Of a DNA stretch of 64,000 nt, positions 9,474 through 17,964 are shown one piece after another. This DNA is from an uncultured Muribaculaceae bacterium. GTDB lineage: Bacteria; Bacteroidota; Bacteroidia; Bacteroidales; Muribaculaceae. The notes under the pieces were generated by a model. That model ran no database searches. It was not told the DNA's origin and worked only from the letters and a program-made list of their open reading frames with translations. The position numbers were made by a program, and so were the translations under genes. Each line of letters starts with the position of its first letter. Positions within the stretch are counted from its first letter, which is position 1. Location: positions 186,001 through 250,000 of the forward strand of contig CAJULY010000001.1 in the NCBI GenBank assembly GCA_910587185.1, written 5' to 3'.

Positions 9474-10850
9474 ATGCAGCGACAACTTGACAACGGAAAA
9501 GGCATATTTCTTCTGTGGCTGAACTGGGTCCTCGGATTAGGCATTCTGACTCTGATGATCGTGATGTCCCTGTGGATAAAGCCTCTCTACATGCCATTCG
9601 TCGCCTACGGATTGCAATTCATAATCTTCCTGCTCATAAAATGGAACCGCGAGCAGAGGCTTCCGGTCTGCTATGTCTATCCTTTTGTGGTGTCGCGGAC
9701 CCTGTTCTGGAGCGGCAACGTCATGCTGGTGATCAACCTTCTGTATTCCAGATGGTTTTCCCATATAGTATTCGATCCGGATACAATCAACCATGAGATA
9801 CCCTTTCTCTGTTCACTGATTGTTTCGCCCATAGCGTTCGCATGCTGCCTGTGGGCCCACACCCACCAGAGGACTCTTTCATTCTGTCGCGACTGCAAGA
9901 TGCGTTCCGGCACGGCTGCCGAAAGAGGTTTTCTCGGGATGATCTTCACGCGCGAAGGCCAGTATCAGATATTTGTGGCGATGTGGATAGCGATAGGTGT
10001 CTGCGCTGTGGCATGGCCCTATTACCTCCTGACATACGTCAACGATTCACTGACGGTGCCGGACCGACTGGTATTCTTCTGGATGCAGGTTGTCCTGTGG
10101 CTCGTATCCATCATCTATATCGGACTGCGCTATATCGGGATCTGGGCCTATTATTGCCAGAACATCGAAGGGAGTGCCAAACGACACGGGCGTTCCACAC
10201 AGGTACGTTTCATCATCATCTGCGACAACCTGATATGCCTCCGCGAGCCACAGATAGGGGCGGAAGTCGCAGAACCCGGGGCTCATTATTTCGATACCCC
10301 GGAATCGAATTACATTCCGTGGCAAGAGAAAGTCCGGACCGAGAGCGCCATGACGATGTTCCGCAACCAGACGGATATAACGGGCGCCGACATTCGGTTT
10401 TTCTATTCCAACATATCAGGAAACGCGGACTGCAACATATTCCACTATCTGACATTCCTGAGCCCTGCGCAGAAAGAAAAATTTTCCGCGGCCAACCCCG
10501 ACTGCGTATGGGTGACATTCCGGGATCTCGCTAAAATGATCAACGAGCATGACGTCGCACCGCTGATGTCGGCCGAAATCATGAGGCTCTACAATATGGC
10601 CATGGCCTGGAAGACCTACGACCGCACCGGGAAGCGGCGTTACAAAATAAAGCATTACAAGCCTACCTTCCATGTGGAAGACATCAAGACATGGGACATT
10701 GACTTCAATGATCTTACATGGCTGTATGTGGCCGACAACAACGAGGACACGCCGTTCTACAAATTGCGACGTTTCTGGAGAAAATATATCAACGGCGTAG
10801 GGAATATCATTGACGAAATCAATCCCGAGCCAAACAACGAAAACCGATGA
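9474..10850 (+). CDS. Polytopic membrane protein of unknown function, miaA-linked
   Basis: The product has 458 residues. The N-terminal half has about six hydrophobic stretches (around residues 10-34, 38-57, 75-92, 105-125, 165-185 and 195-225). Between the fourth and fifth lies a cytoplasmic or periplasmic segment with a CxxC pair (FCRDCKMRSG) followed by AERGFLGMIF. The C-terminal half, from about 240, is soluble, with SNYIPWQEK, ADIRFFYSNISGN, YNMAMAWKTYDRTGKRRY and a final charged region. I do not recognise a named domain. The stop codon overlaps the miaA start by four bases, so the two are translationally coupled. Confidence 0.75.
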   Translation: MQRQLDNGKGIFLLWLNWVLGLGILTLMIVMSLWIKPLYMPFVAYGLQFIIFLLIKWNREQRLPVCYVYPFVVSRTLFWSGNVMLVINLLYSRWFSHIVFDPDTINHEIPFLCSLIVSPIAFACCLWAHTHQRTLSFCRDCKMRSGTAAERGFLGMIFTREGQYQIFVAMWIAIGVCAVAWPYYLLTYVNDSLTVPDRLVFFWMQVVLWLVSIIYIGLRYIGIWAYYCQNIEGSAKRHGRSTQVRFIIICDNLICLREPQIGAEVAEPGAHYFDTPESNYIPWQEKVRTESAMTMFRNQTDITGADIRFFYSNISGNADCNIFHYLTFLSPAQKEKFSAANPDCVWVTFRDLAKMINEHDVAPLMSAEIMRLYNMAMAWKTYDRTGKRRYKIKHYKPTFHVEDIKTWDIDFNDLTWLYVADNNEDTPFYKLRRFWRKYINGVGNIIDEINPEPNNENR

Positions 10851-11770
10851 CCAGTGAAACTCCTCTCATAGTGATCACCGGACCGACAGCCAGCGGAAAG
10901 ACGCGTCGGGCCGTTGATGTCGCCCGCGCTATTGGCGGAGAAATAATCAGCGCGGACTCCCGTCAGATCTACAGGGGCATGGATCTCGGGACGGGAAAGG
11001 ACATGGAAGAGTACGGCGAAATTCCCTGCCATCTGATCGACATCTGTCCTGCCGGCTACAGATATAATCTTTATGAATTCCTGCGCGACGAAAAGAGGGC
11101 GCGCGAGGAAATCATAGCGCGCGGAAGGCGCCCGATTCTCTGCGGAGGTACGGGTCTTTATGTCGAGGCTGTGGTCAACGGCCTTTCATTGCCTGAAGTA
11201 CCATCGAACCCGACGCTGAGGGAGAGCCTCAAAGATAAATCGCTCGGGGAACTGACCGAGATACTCTCGCAGATGAAAACGCTCCATAATGTGACGGACG
11301 TGGATTCATGTCAGCGGGCCATACGCGCCATCGAGATAGCGACATATTACCGTGAACATCCCGAGAAGGCGACAGAAACCACTCCCCATCCCCTACGCAA
11401 CGTCACGATAATAGGAATCGACATAGACCGCGACAGCAGACGCAGAAGAATCACTCAGAGGCTAAAACAGCGGCTTGACGAGGGAATGGTCGATGAGATC
11501 CGCAATCTGATTAGCAGCGGCATAGCGCCGGAGGATCTTATCTACTATGGCCTGGAATATAAATTCATCACAATGTTTGTGACGGGCGCCCTGAGCTTTG
11601 ACGAGATGTTCAGCGGTCTGGAGACAGCAATCCATCAGTTCGCCAAACGTCAGATGACCTGGTTCAGAGGAATGGAACGCCGCGGACATAAGATTCATTG
11701 GCTGCCATACGACATGGGGCGTGACGAATTCGTGGAAGAGGTCAGATCACTAATACCGGCAGAAACATGA
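10847..11770 (+). CDS. miaA: tRNA dimethylallyltransferase MiaA
   Basis: MiaA adds a dimethylallyl group to A37 of tRNAs that read codons starting with U. The 307-residue product has the P-loop GPTASGKT at residues 9-16, the family DSRQIYRGMDLGTGK segment, the LCGGTGLYVEAVV motif and the RAIRAIEIA segment, all in the right order. It overlaps the preceding membrane-protein gene by four bases and the following secreted-protein gene by four bases (ATGA at both joints), so all three form one translationally coupled unit. Confidence 0.96.
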   Translation: MTSETPLIVITGPTASGKTRRAVDVARAIGGEIISADSRQIYRGMDLGTGKDMEEYGEIPCHLIDICPAGYRYNLYEFLRDEKRAREEIIARGRRPILCGGTGLYVEAVVNGLSLPEVPSNPTLRESLKDKSLGELTEILSQMKTLHNVTDVDSCQRAIRAIEIATYYREHPEKATETTPHPLRNVTIIGIDIDRDSRRRRITQRLKQRLDEGMVDEIRNLISSGIAPEDLIYYGLEYKFITMFVTGALSFDEMFSGLETAIHQFAKRQMTWFRGMERRGHKIHWLPYDMGRDEFVEEVRSLIPAET

Positions 11771-12747
11771 AAATTACGGTTCTGACAGCGGTTCTCTCCC
11801 TGTTGCTGCATTTATCGGCGGCTTCAGAAACGACAAGAACCTATCATGACGGCATAAGACATCTGAAAGACACCATATCCACAGTCGAGTTTCCGGATGG
11901 CACATTGCGAAGCATGGCACTGGAAAGCCGCATAGCCGTTCCGGGACATAATACCTCTTTCAGCATTATGTGGAATATCTCTCCGGACAACAGCTCTTTT
12001 TACAGCGCCACGATAAAACCGTCGGAGGGACGCAGCGACGAACTGCTTGACGACCGCCACATAGAGTTCACGGTCTGCCGCGTGACGCCCGAGGGCACAG
12101 AACGCCTCCACAGTTCGCGGTTAAAGGAAGGATTCGGCATGGAGGACGCTGAAAACACTCTCGGGGTAGAGATTTCAACCGATTCCGCCATAGTGCGGGT
12201 TTATGGCGGAGAGGAAATGCCCCGGCTGCTTTTCGAAAGGAGAATGCCCGATATAAATTCATCGAAAATGGGCATAGCCTCAGACGGGGAAAGCGACATA
12301 CGCCTTCTTGTCAGCGAATACGAGAGGGATGACAGAGAGATGCTTCGGACGTCATGGACCGGCGAAAAGCTCATGCGACATCTGGAGAAGAGTTCATTTC
12401 CGGAGGGCATTTACCGCTATCTGGACCGGGAGAATGACCCGCGATACGCGCGGCCCGGCGGCTCATATACGCTGGCTCTGGTGAAAAACGCTGAAAACGG
12501 CTATGATCTGATCTATCTGTCGGGCGCGCAGACCAACAGCGGAGAGTGGGAAACGGGAATGGTGAAAGGACGGCTGAAACCGACGATTTTCTCGGGCCAC
12601 TATGATCTCGTGTGGTATGACGCGACTAAAAAAGAATTGTCGAGCGAATGCAGCGCCGACATAGAGCAAGCGGCGATTCTGCGACTCAATTTTCCTCTTC
12701 TGAAATCGTCGATGAGGTTTTCCCTTCTCCCTCAGGATAAGAAATGA
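11767..12747 (+). CDS. Secreted protein of unknown function
   Basis: The 326-residue product has a signal peptide (MKITVLTAVLSLLLHLSA, cut near SAASE). The rest is beta-rich without a domain I can name; a repeated theme is strand-like text such as FSIMWNISPDNSSFYSATI and SYTLALVKNAENGYDLIYL. Its start overlaps the miaA stop codon by four bases. Its last 62 bases overlap the 3' end of the convergent PepSY-like gene. Coding potential is supported by the signal peptide and operon position rather than by homology. Confidence 0.75.
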   Translation: MKITVLTAVLSLLLHLSAASETTRTYHDGIRHLKDTISTVEFPDGTLRSMALESRIAVPGHNTSFSIMWNISPDNSSFYSATIKPSEGRSDELLDDRHIEFTVCRVTPEGTERLHSSRLKEGFGMEDAENTLGVEISTDSAIVRVYGGEEMPRLLFERRMPDINSSKMGIASDGESDIRLLVSEYERDDREMLRTSWTGEKLMRHLEKSSFPEGIYRYLDRENDPRYARPGGSYTLALVKNAENGYDLIYLSGAQTNSGEWETGMVKGRLKPTIFSGHYDLVWYDATKKELSSECSADIEQAAILRLNFPLLKSSMRFSLLPQDKK

Positions 12748-13162
12748 CGCCAGTCTTCTGATTGTAAGTGATCCGGGTGTCAAGCAGATCAACGGTTATT
12801 AGTTCAGAAGTACGCACCACCCGATAGACCGAATATTGCAACTCAACCGACTCCAGATAGCGGTAGAGGTTCTCGGGAAGTTTATCGTAGAGAAACTGCT
12901 GTGGAAGTACAGCGCCATTGCCATTGACATCAGTCCATTCATAGTCGGAATCAAACGTCAGAGTGGCTCCTTTCTTTATTTTGGCGATCTCATATCCGTC
13001 GCCTTCGCTATAACTCTCCAGTTCTCCAAAAGGGAAATATTGTGATATGAAATTGGCTATGGGAGAAGGCAACTCGTCCCATGCGTCACTGTTACATGCG
13101 CCCATAAAAGCCAACACTATAAGGAGAGCCACAGAAGAGAAAGCGTTGCGTTTCATAATCAT
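12686..13162 (-). CDS. PepSY-like (DUF2874-type) lipoprotein
   Basis: The 158-residue product has a lipobox, LAFMGAC, after a hydrophobic stretch, so it should be an envelope lipoprotein. The mature part, with LPSPIANFISQYFPFGELESY and then YEIAKIKKGATLTFDSDYEWTDVNG, follows the pattern of the Bacteroidetes PepSY-like family, small periplasmic proteins resembling beta-lactamase-inhibitor folds whose partners are not known. A second ATG two codons downstream (13156) is an equally plausible start. Its 3' end overlaps the convergent upstream gene by 62 bp. Confidence 0.75.
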   Translation of the reverse strand: MIMKRNAFSSVALLIVLAFMGACNSDAWDELPSPIANFISQYFPFGELESYSEGDGYEIAKIKKGATLTFDSDYEWTDVNGNGAVLPQQFLYDKLPENLYRYLESVELQYSVYRVVRTSELITVDLLDTRITYNQKTGVISYPEGEGKTSSTISEEEN

Positions 13163-13204
13163 CGTCTTAATTTGTGTTACGCTTTTATAACAATCATTAT
13201 CTTT

Positions 13205-13236
13205 TTTGGTTCAATGAGTTGAGGTGGTTAACTTTG
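13205..13236 (+). promoter_or_regulatory. Promoter (-33/-7) of the TPR protein gene
   Basis: TTTG at 13205-13208 and TAACTTTG at 13229-13236 are separated by 20 bp, a near-ideal Bacteroidales promoter. Only five bases lie between the -7 box and the ATG at 13242, so transcription should start at or just before the start codon. Confidence 0.8.
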
Positions 13237-13241
13237 CAGCC

Positions 13242-14093
13242 ATGCGAAAAATCCTGACAAGCATTATTCTCCTTATTTTCACGACCTGCGCAGCCTCAGC
13301 CACCGAGCCTGCGGACACAGCCAAAACACCGCAGCCTTCTGAAGCCTATCTGGGGTTCATGGAGCAGGCCGACAAAGCCATAGCGGAAAACAAATGGGCT
13401 GATGCCGAACTGGCGCTCAAAGAAGCTCTTCGGCTTGAGCCGTTCAACCCCATGAACGCCATTCTACATTCCAATCTCGGGATGGTGCAGCATTACAACG
13501 GACTTGATTCTCTCGCCCTCGACAATCTCTCGACAGCCCACAGACTTGCACCCAACTCGGTCACCGTGCTGCTTAACCGAGGGGAAATACTTACCTCCCT
13601 TCACAGAATTCCTGAGGCGATAGAGGACTACGCTATGGCGATGAGCCTCGATACCACGCAGATAGAACCGCTGTTCTATCACGCCATGCTCTGTTTCAAC
13701 AGCGACAGCATAGATAAAGCCAAAGCCGACATGGATCAGCTTCAAAGCCGCTTCCCCGACAACGAACTGACAAGTCTCGCTTTAGGCACATTCAATGCCT
13801 TCACCGGAAAGTTCAAGGAAGCTATCCCCTATCTCAACAAGGTGATCGCCTCCACTCCCACGGCCGGCGACTATTGCACCCGGGCCATGTGTTACCTCAT
13901 GACCGAACAACTGGCTGAAGCCTCGGAGGATCTTGCCAGAGGAATCGAACTCGATCCGACGGACGGGGAGTTGTATTTTTACCGTGCGATCCTCAACAAA
14001 ATGCGCTATCGCCCTGAAGACGCACACGCCGACGCTCTCAAGGCGGTGCAGTTTGGAGTCGCGTCCGACCGCATCAAAGCCCTCGGGCTATAA
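13242..14093 (+). CDS. Secreted tetratricopeptide-repeat protein
   Basis: The start at 13242 (MRKILTSIIL) is chosen over an ATG at 13224 because the upstream one lies before and across the -7 promoter box and would spoil the signal peptide. The 283-residue product has a signal peptide ending near CAASA and then about six TPR units, recognised by pairs such as KWADAELALKEALRLEPFNP, HSNLGMVQHYNGLDSLALD and AIEDYAMAMSLDTTQIEP. TPR arrays hold protein partners; the partner here is unknown. It is a single-gene transcript by its neighbours. Confidence 0.85.
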   Translation: MRKILTSIILLIFTTCAASATEPADTAKTPQPSEAYLGFMEQADKAIAENKWADAELALKEALRLEPFNPMNAILHSNLGMVQHYNGLDSLALDNLSTAHRLAPNSVTVLLNRGEILTSLHRIPEAIEDYAMAMSLDTTQIEPLFYHAMLCFNSDSIDKAKADMDQLQSRFPDNELTSLALGTFNAFTGKFKEAIPYLNKVIASTPTAGDYCTRAMCYLMTEQLAEASEDLARGIELDPTDGELYFYRAILNKMRYRPEDAHADALKAVQFGVASDRIKALGL

Positions 14094-14205
14094 TGCCTGT
14101 TAAAACAAGCATCAAATAAGGGTGTAACCTGACAGAATACACTCAAAATGGGGTCAAAATTCGGATTTCAAACCTTTTGGGTGCGTAAATTGTTATCCAA
14201 ATGAG

Positions 14206-14234
14206 TTGTGATTTACGAATTATTCGTATATTTG
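14206..14234 (+). promoter_or_regulatory. Promoter of the winged-helix gene
   Basis: TTG at 14206-14208 and TATATTTG at 14227-14234 are spaced 18 bp apart. The predicted start site leaves a leader of roughly 55-60 bases before the ATG at 14297. Confidence 0.65.
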
Positions 14235-14296
14235 CAGCATAGATTATGCAAAATAACCTAAAATTATTTATTGTTTAACAAAATTTTTGATTTACA

Positions 14297-14509
14297 ATGA
14301 CTACAGACACAATTGGCGCATGGGCCGGTCTCGTGTGGAACGCACTTAACGAAGGTGATGTCCTTGACATGAAGCAGATAAAGAAAATGACGAAGCTCAA
14401 GGAAAAAGAAGTTTGCACCGCACTTGGCTGGCTTGCACGCGAAAACAAAATCACTTTCGAAGAAAGCGGAGACGACAAGAAGGAAACTCTGGTGGCACTG
14501 GTTAAATAA
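14297..14509 (+). CDS. Small winged-helix protein (DUF2582 type)
   Basis: A 70-residue protein with the layout of the DUF2582 winged helix: IGAWAGLVWNALNE, then MKQIKKMTKLKEKEVCTALGWLARENKI and a short beta wing FEESGDDKKETLVAL. It is a single compact DNA-binding-like fold with no other domain. Homologues are common as stand-alone genes in Bacteroidales; target and role are not known. It has its own promoter and a weak terminator, so it is monocistronic and probably well expressed. Confidence 0.85.
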   Translation: MTTDTIGAWAGLVWNALNEGDVLDMKQIKKMTKLKEKEVCTALGWLARENKITFEESGDDKKETLVALVK

Positions 14510-14537
14510 CCGGAAGCCATACATCTAACTCATTCTG

Positions 14538-14571
14538 AAGTCCCGGCATTATTTGTCAGGACTTTGTTTTA
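14538..14571 (+). terminator. Possible weak terminator after the winged-helix gene
   Basis: AAGTCC (14538-14543) pairs with GGACTT (14559-14564), followed by TGTTTT. The stem is only six pairs, so this is tentative. Confidence 0.4.
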
Positions 14572-14589
14572 TTTCCCTGAACAGAAAAA

Positions 14590-15525
14590 ATGGACGGACT
14601 CGTTATACGAAACACAGGCAGCCAATATACGGTCATAACCGATGACGGACGCGAAATCATCTGCAAAATAAAAGGAAAATTCCGGCTCAAAGGCATACGC
14701 ACGACCAACCCGGTCGCGGTCGGCGACCGCGTCACGGTGTCGGAATCGGCTGACGGCTCGTCATATATAACAGACATCCTTCCACGCAAGAACTATATCA
14801 TCAGACGGGCGAGCAATCTGTCGAAAGAGGCCCACATCATAGCCGCCAATCTCGACCAGGTGCTTCTGATCGTAACGCTTACGCATCCGGTCACCTCCAC
14901 CACTTTCATAGACCGCTTCCTTTCAACGGCTGAAGCCTACGGCATCCCGGCCACCCTCGTCATAAACAAAACAGATCTTCTCGACGACGATGAGTCGCAG
15001 GAACTTCTTGAAGGAGTCACATATCTCTACCGCTCCATAGGGTACAAGGTCATCCACACTTCAGCCCGTCTGAGAACCGGAATAGAACAGCTCCGGAGCG
15101 CACTGAAAGGAAAGATAACATTGCTTTCGGGCAATTCGGGCGTTGGAAAATCGTCGCTCATCAACGACATCATCCCGTCGCTCAATCTCAAGACCGCAGA
15201 AATTTCGGCCACACATCTCACCGGGATGCATACGACGACTTTTTCCGAGATGTTCCCGCTGCCTGAAGGAGGATATATCATCGACACTCCGGGAGTCAAG
15301 GGCTTCGGCACGATAGACTATGACCGATATGAGGTCGCCCATTTTTTTCCGGAGATCTTCGCGGCCTCCAAGGAATGCAAATACGGCAACTGCACCCACA
15401 CCCATGAGCCGGGATGCGCAGTGCGTCAGGCTCTTGAAGAACAGCGCATAGCCCAAAGCCGATATGCGTCATATCTCTCCATACTCGACGATCTGTCACA
15501 CGAAAAATACAGACCCGGATTCTGA
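14590..15525 (+). CDS. rsgA: Ribosome small-subunit GTPase RsgA
   Basis: RsgA (YjeQ) is a circularly permuted GTPase that checks and releases late 30S subunits. The 311-residue product has an N-terminal OB-fold, then the permuted order of GTPase motifs: NKTDLL (G4), GNSGVGKSSL (G1), the switch segment with HTTTFSEM, and DTPGVKGFG (G3). The C-terminal zinc site CKYGNCTHTHEPGC is complete. Length and motif spacing are typical. Confidence 0.96.
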   Translation: MDGLVIRNTGSQYTVITDDGREIICKIKGKFRLKGIRTTNPVAVGDRVTVSESADGSSYITDILPRKNYIIRRASNLSKEAHIIAANLDQVLLIVTLTHPVTSTTFIDRFLSTAEAYGIPATLVINKTDLLDDDESQELLEGVTYLYRSIGYKVIHTSARLRTGIEQLRSALKGKITLLSGNSGVGKSSLINDIIPSLNLKTAEISATHLTGMHTTTFSEMFPLPEGGYIIDTPGVKGFGTIDYDRYEVAHFFPEIFAASKECKYGNCTHTHEPGCAVRQALEEQRIAQSRYASYLSILDDLSHEKYRPGF

Positions 15526-15534
15526 CAGATCCCC

Positions 15535-15590
15535 TGTCACATAAAAAACCGATCATGTCACTTAAAAATCCAATCATATCACTTAAACCC
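15535..15590 (+). repeat. 21-bp tandem repeat across a start codon
   Basis: Two full and one partial copies of a 21-bp unit (TGTCACnTAAAAAnCCnATCA) lie in tandem and include the start codon of the thioredoxin-like gene at 15555. The second and third copies encode the repeated residues SLKNP and SLKP. Confidence 0.7.
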
Positions 15591-16901
15591 ATTCTCTTTA
15601 TCGCTGCATTCTGCTCACTGACATCCGTATCCGCGCAGGGAACAGCCAGTGACAGCATTATCGTCGCGGGACGCATCATATCAGCACCCGGCAACAATCC
15701 GAAAACACTGACGATAAATGAATGTGACTACTCGGAGAAAAGCGAACGCCGCATAACCGAGCCTGACTCAGAGGGAAGATTCCACGAGAAGATTCCGTTT
15801 TCCTACGGGCATACGTTTTCAGTCAATTACAACGGTGTTTTCGTCAACGCGTATGCAGAACCGGGCGATTCCATATTCATGGAGATCGACATGACCGGAA
15901 ATCCGGCTACGTTCCGGCTGTCGGGGGACAGGGCAGAGATAAACGAACAGTATTCCCATGGCGCAGCGAATCTGATGAAAATGCTCTACGATGTCAGACT
16001 TCCGGCTGACACAACTGCCCTCTCTGAGTATCTCGCGGCATTCAAACGCGAAACCGGGCGCACAAAAATAGCTCTGGAAAAATATATCAGCGAAAATGCG
16101 TTGTTGCCGCAAGTGGCGGACATGCTGTTACGCGAAAATATCTTCACCATCGCCAATCAGGCCCTCTTGTATCGTGGCAGGAACAAAGAAGAACAATTAG
16201 CATTCTTCACCGACTCCATTTTCGATCTTTTCAACGAGAAGAACGCCCGCGTCATGATTTTTCCCTATCATCTCGGAGCGCTCACAATAGATTTTCCGGA
16301 TTATGTCAAGAATGCGCCCAAAGGAATTGTCAGAGATCTGATGTATGTATCCTTGGAGAAAAATGATGAATCCGTCCCGAAAAGAGAGGATTTTTACAAT
16401 ACGGCATACTATGACCGCATTTTCGGGAACCGGGTCACAGAACTCAATCTTAGCGGCATTTCAGAAGGCGATATAATAATTGCAGAAAAAGATTCCACCT
16501 ATAACATCACCGGGGTCAATCCGGTCGATTGGATGAAAAAGCGGTTTGCAGGACGTCCGATATATCTTGATGTCAGCGCGACATGGTGCGGACCCTGCCG
16601 TGCTTCGCTTGCCAATAGCGAAACCTTGCGCGATTATTTCAAGAATACAGACATCGTTTTCGTCGTTCTCTGGCTGAAATCAGACCTCGATGAGTGGAAG
16701 AAGCTGATTCCGGACATCAACAATGCGATTCATATTTTTGTACCTGACGAAGATATGTCCAACCGACTGATGGGAGCGCTTAAGTTGCGAGGTTTCCCGA
16801 CATGCTACATGATCAGTCGTGACGGCGCTATTACCGTTGATGGCGTTCCCCATTTCCATTCTCCGGAACTCATAGATTATCTCAACGGCTTGCTTAAATA
16901 A
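15555..16901 (+). CDS. TlpA-like thioredoxin-fold protein, secreted
   Basis: The 448-residue product has a signal peptide (hydrophobic IKPILFIAAF-like stretch, cut near SVSAQ). Residues about 30-110 form a beta-rich domain of the kind that precedes thioredoxin folds in Bacteroidetes (DUF4369-like), the middle is helical, and the C-terminal 120 residues are a thioredoxin/TlpA domain with the redox motif WCGPC in VSATWCGPCRASLANSE and the cis-proline segment GFPTCYMI. It should act as a periplasmic thiol-disulfide oxidoreductase. The start lies within a 21-bp tandem repeat, so the exact initiation codon is the most obvious ATG but not proven. Confidence 0.88.
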   Translation: MSLKNPIISLKPILFIAAFCSLTSVSAQGTASDSIIVAGRIISAPGNNPKTLTINECDYSEKSERRITEPDSEGRFHEKIPFSYGHTFSVNYNGVFVNAYAEPGDSIFMEIDMTGNPATFRLSGDRAEINEQYSHGAANLMKMLYDVRLPADTTALSEYLAAFKRETGRTKIALEKYISENALLPQVADMLLRENIFTIANQALLYRGRNKEEQLAFFTDSIFDLFNEKNARVMIFPYHLGALTIDFPDYVKNAPKGIVRDLMYVSLEKNDESVPKREDFYNTAYYDRIFGNRVTELNLSGISEGDIIIAEKDSTYNITGVNPVDWMKKRFAGRPIYLDVSATWCGPCRASLANSETLRDYFKNTDIVFVVLWLKSDLDEWKKLIPDINNAIHIFVPDEDMSNRLMGALKLRGFPTCYMISRDGAITVDGVPHFHSPELIDYLNGLLK

Positions 16902-17092
16902 CTGAAGAGTAGCCGCCGGTTAATCCAATCAGCGCGGGGAAGGACGGGTCAGACAGTGTCGGACCGGTCGGACCGGGAAAGCGCAGGGTTTTCCAAAATG
17001 TCAATGTTCTCTTTGCCATGATTGCATCCGAAATAAAGTTAGTCAAATTGGACTAATTGGGAAGCCGGATGGAGGGGCGGTCATGGCGCCGC

Positions 17093-17830
17093 TTAGAAGA
17101 GCGGGACTGACGGGCAGTCTTCTGGTTCAGGGAGATAGATCTGATTAAGGATTGAGAGGTCGGGAGGGATGCCGAGCAGGACTTCCCTTTCGATCAGCTC
17201 TTCTTCGGGAGGCGGATCGGGAGGCTGGGCGAGGTCGAGGTTGGGCCACGGGCGCGATGGACGCCGGATCTCGTTGGTGAAGACGTTGACGCGGGTCTTG
17301 GGTCGGTAGGTTCCGTGGACCACCAGCAGCGACTCTTCGCTCATTGACAGACACGGGATGACAGAACGCCAGACGCGCGACAAATGACGTCCGCGACGCG
17401 GATAGGCGTCGCCGTCGAGAATAAGGGCCATGGGAAAGCTGAGACCCCGGCAGTATTCGGGTGAACGGGCGGTGGATAGTATCGGCTGCCACTTGGGGTC
17501 GGGCAACGCTTTGCGCGACCGGCGGGGCAGAAGACGGTTCAGCTGCTTGCGGTTCTTGCCGACGATACAGAATGGGGCGCCGGGACGCACGACCGTGGCG
17601 AGCCAGCGGACATAGTTGACCAGAGCCTGCTTGAGGGCTTCCTTTTCGGCGTCGGCGTCGCAGAGATAGAGGCGCTGAGGCTTGCGCTGCGCGCGCTGAC
17701 GCTCGAGGAGGGAGATGGCTCGCCGGGCGTCGCGGTGAAGCGGATAGCCGAGCCAACGCTCGAACTGAGCGGCCCAGTTGCGCTGCCCGACGGAGCGGGG
17801 ACGGCATTTTATTTTCTTCGCGGTCAACAT
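17093..17830 (-). CDS. GC-rich ORF, possibly terminase-like ATPase relic
   Basis: A 245-codon ORF, rich in Arg, Pro and Leu and visibly more GC-rich than its neighbours. The segment EYCRGLSFPMALILDGDAYP followed by WRSVIPCLSMSEESLLVVHGT resembles the Walker B and coupling region of phage terminase large subunits or related helicases, and KWQPILSTARSPE precedes it. No Walker A is seen, and the expected acidic pair after Walker B is D-G-D. A perfect TAACTTTG box four bases before the ATG supports expression. A second long frame (17145-17837) overlaps on the same strand, as often happens in GC-rich DNA. The function call is tentative. Confidence 0.55.
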   Translation of the reverse strand: MLTAKKIKCRPRSVGQRNWAAQFERWLGYPLHRDARRAISLLERQRAQRKPQRLYLCDADAEKEALKQALVNYVRWLATVVRPGAPFCIVGKNRKQLNRLLPRRSRKALPDPKWQPILSTARSPEYCRGLSFPMALILDGDAYPRRGRHLSRVWRSVIPCLSMSEESLLVVHGTYRPKTRVNVFTNEIRRPSRPWPNLDLAQPPDPPPEEELIEREVLLGIPPDLSILNQIYLPEPEDCPSVPLF

Positions 17831-17834
17831 GCCG

Positions 17835-17842
17835 CAAAGTTA
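17835..17842 (-). promoter_or_regulatory. -7 promoter element of the GC-rich ORF
   Basis: TAACTTTG on the minus strand, four bases before the ATG at 17830. A -33 element is not evident. Confidence 0.5.
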
Positions 17843-17964
17843 GGGAGGAATCGGAGGGAGAGGAGGTCTGTTTCTATTTTTGAGGGAGGAGAGGGTATAA
17901 AAAAAGAGTCAATTCCGATTGGGGAACTGGCTCTTCTGTAACGTTTGTTGTATAGTGCTTCAGC

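Noticed and set aside
17145..17837. A 230-codon frame on the minus strand overlapping the GC-rich ORF
   Set aside because: It is an Arg/Ala/Pro-rich alternate frame of GC-rich DNA. The other frame begins four bases after a promoter box and has the more protein-like sequence.
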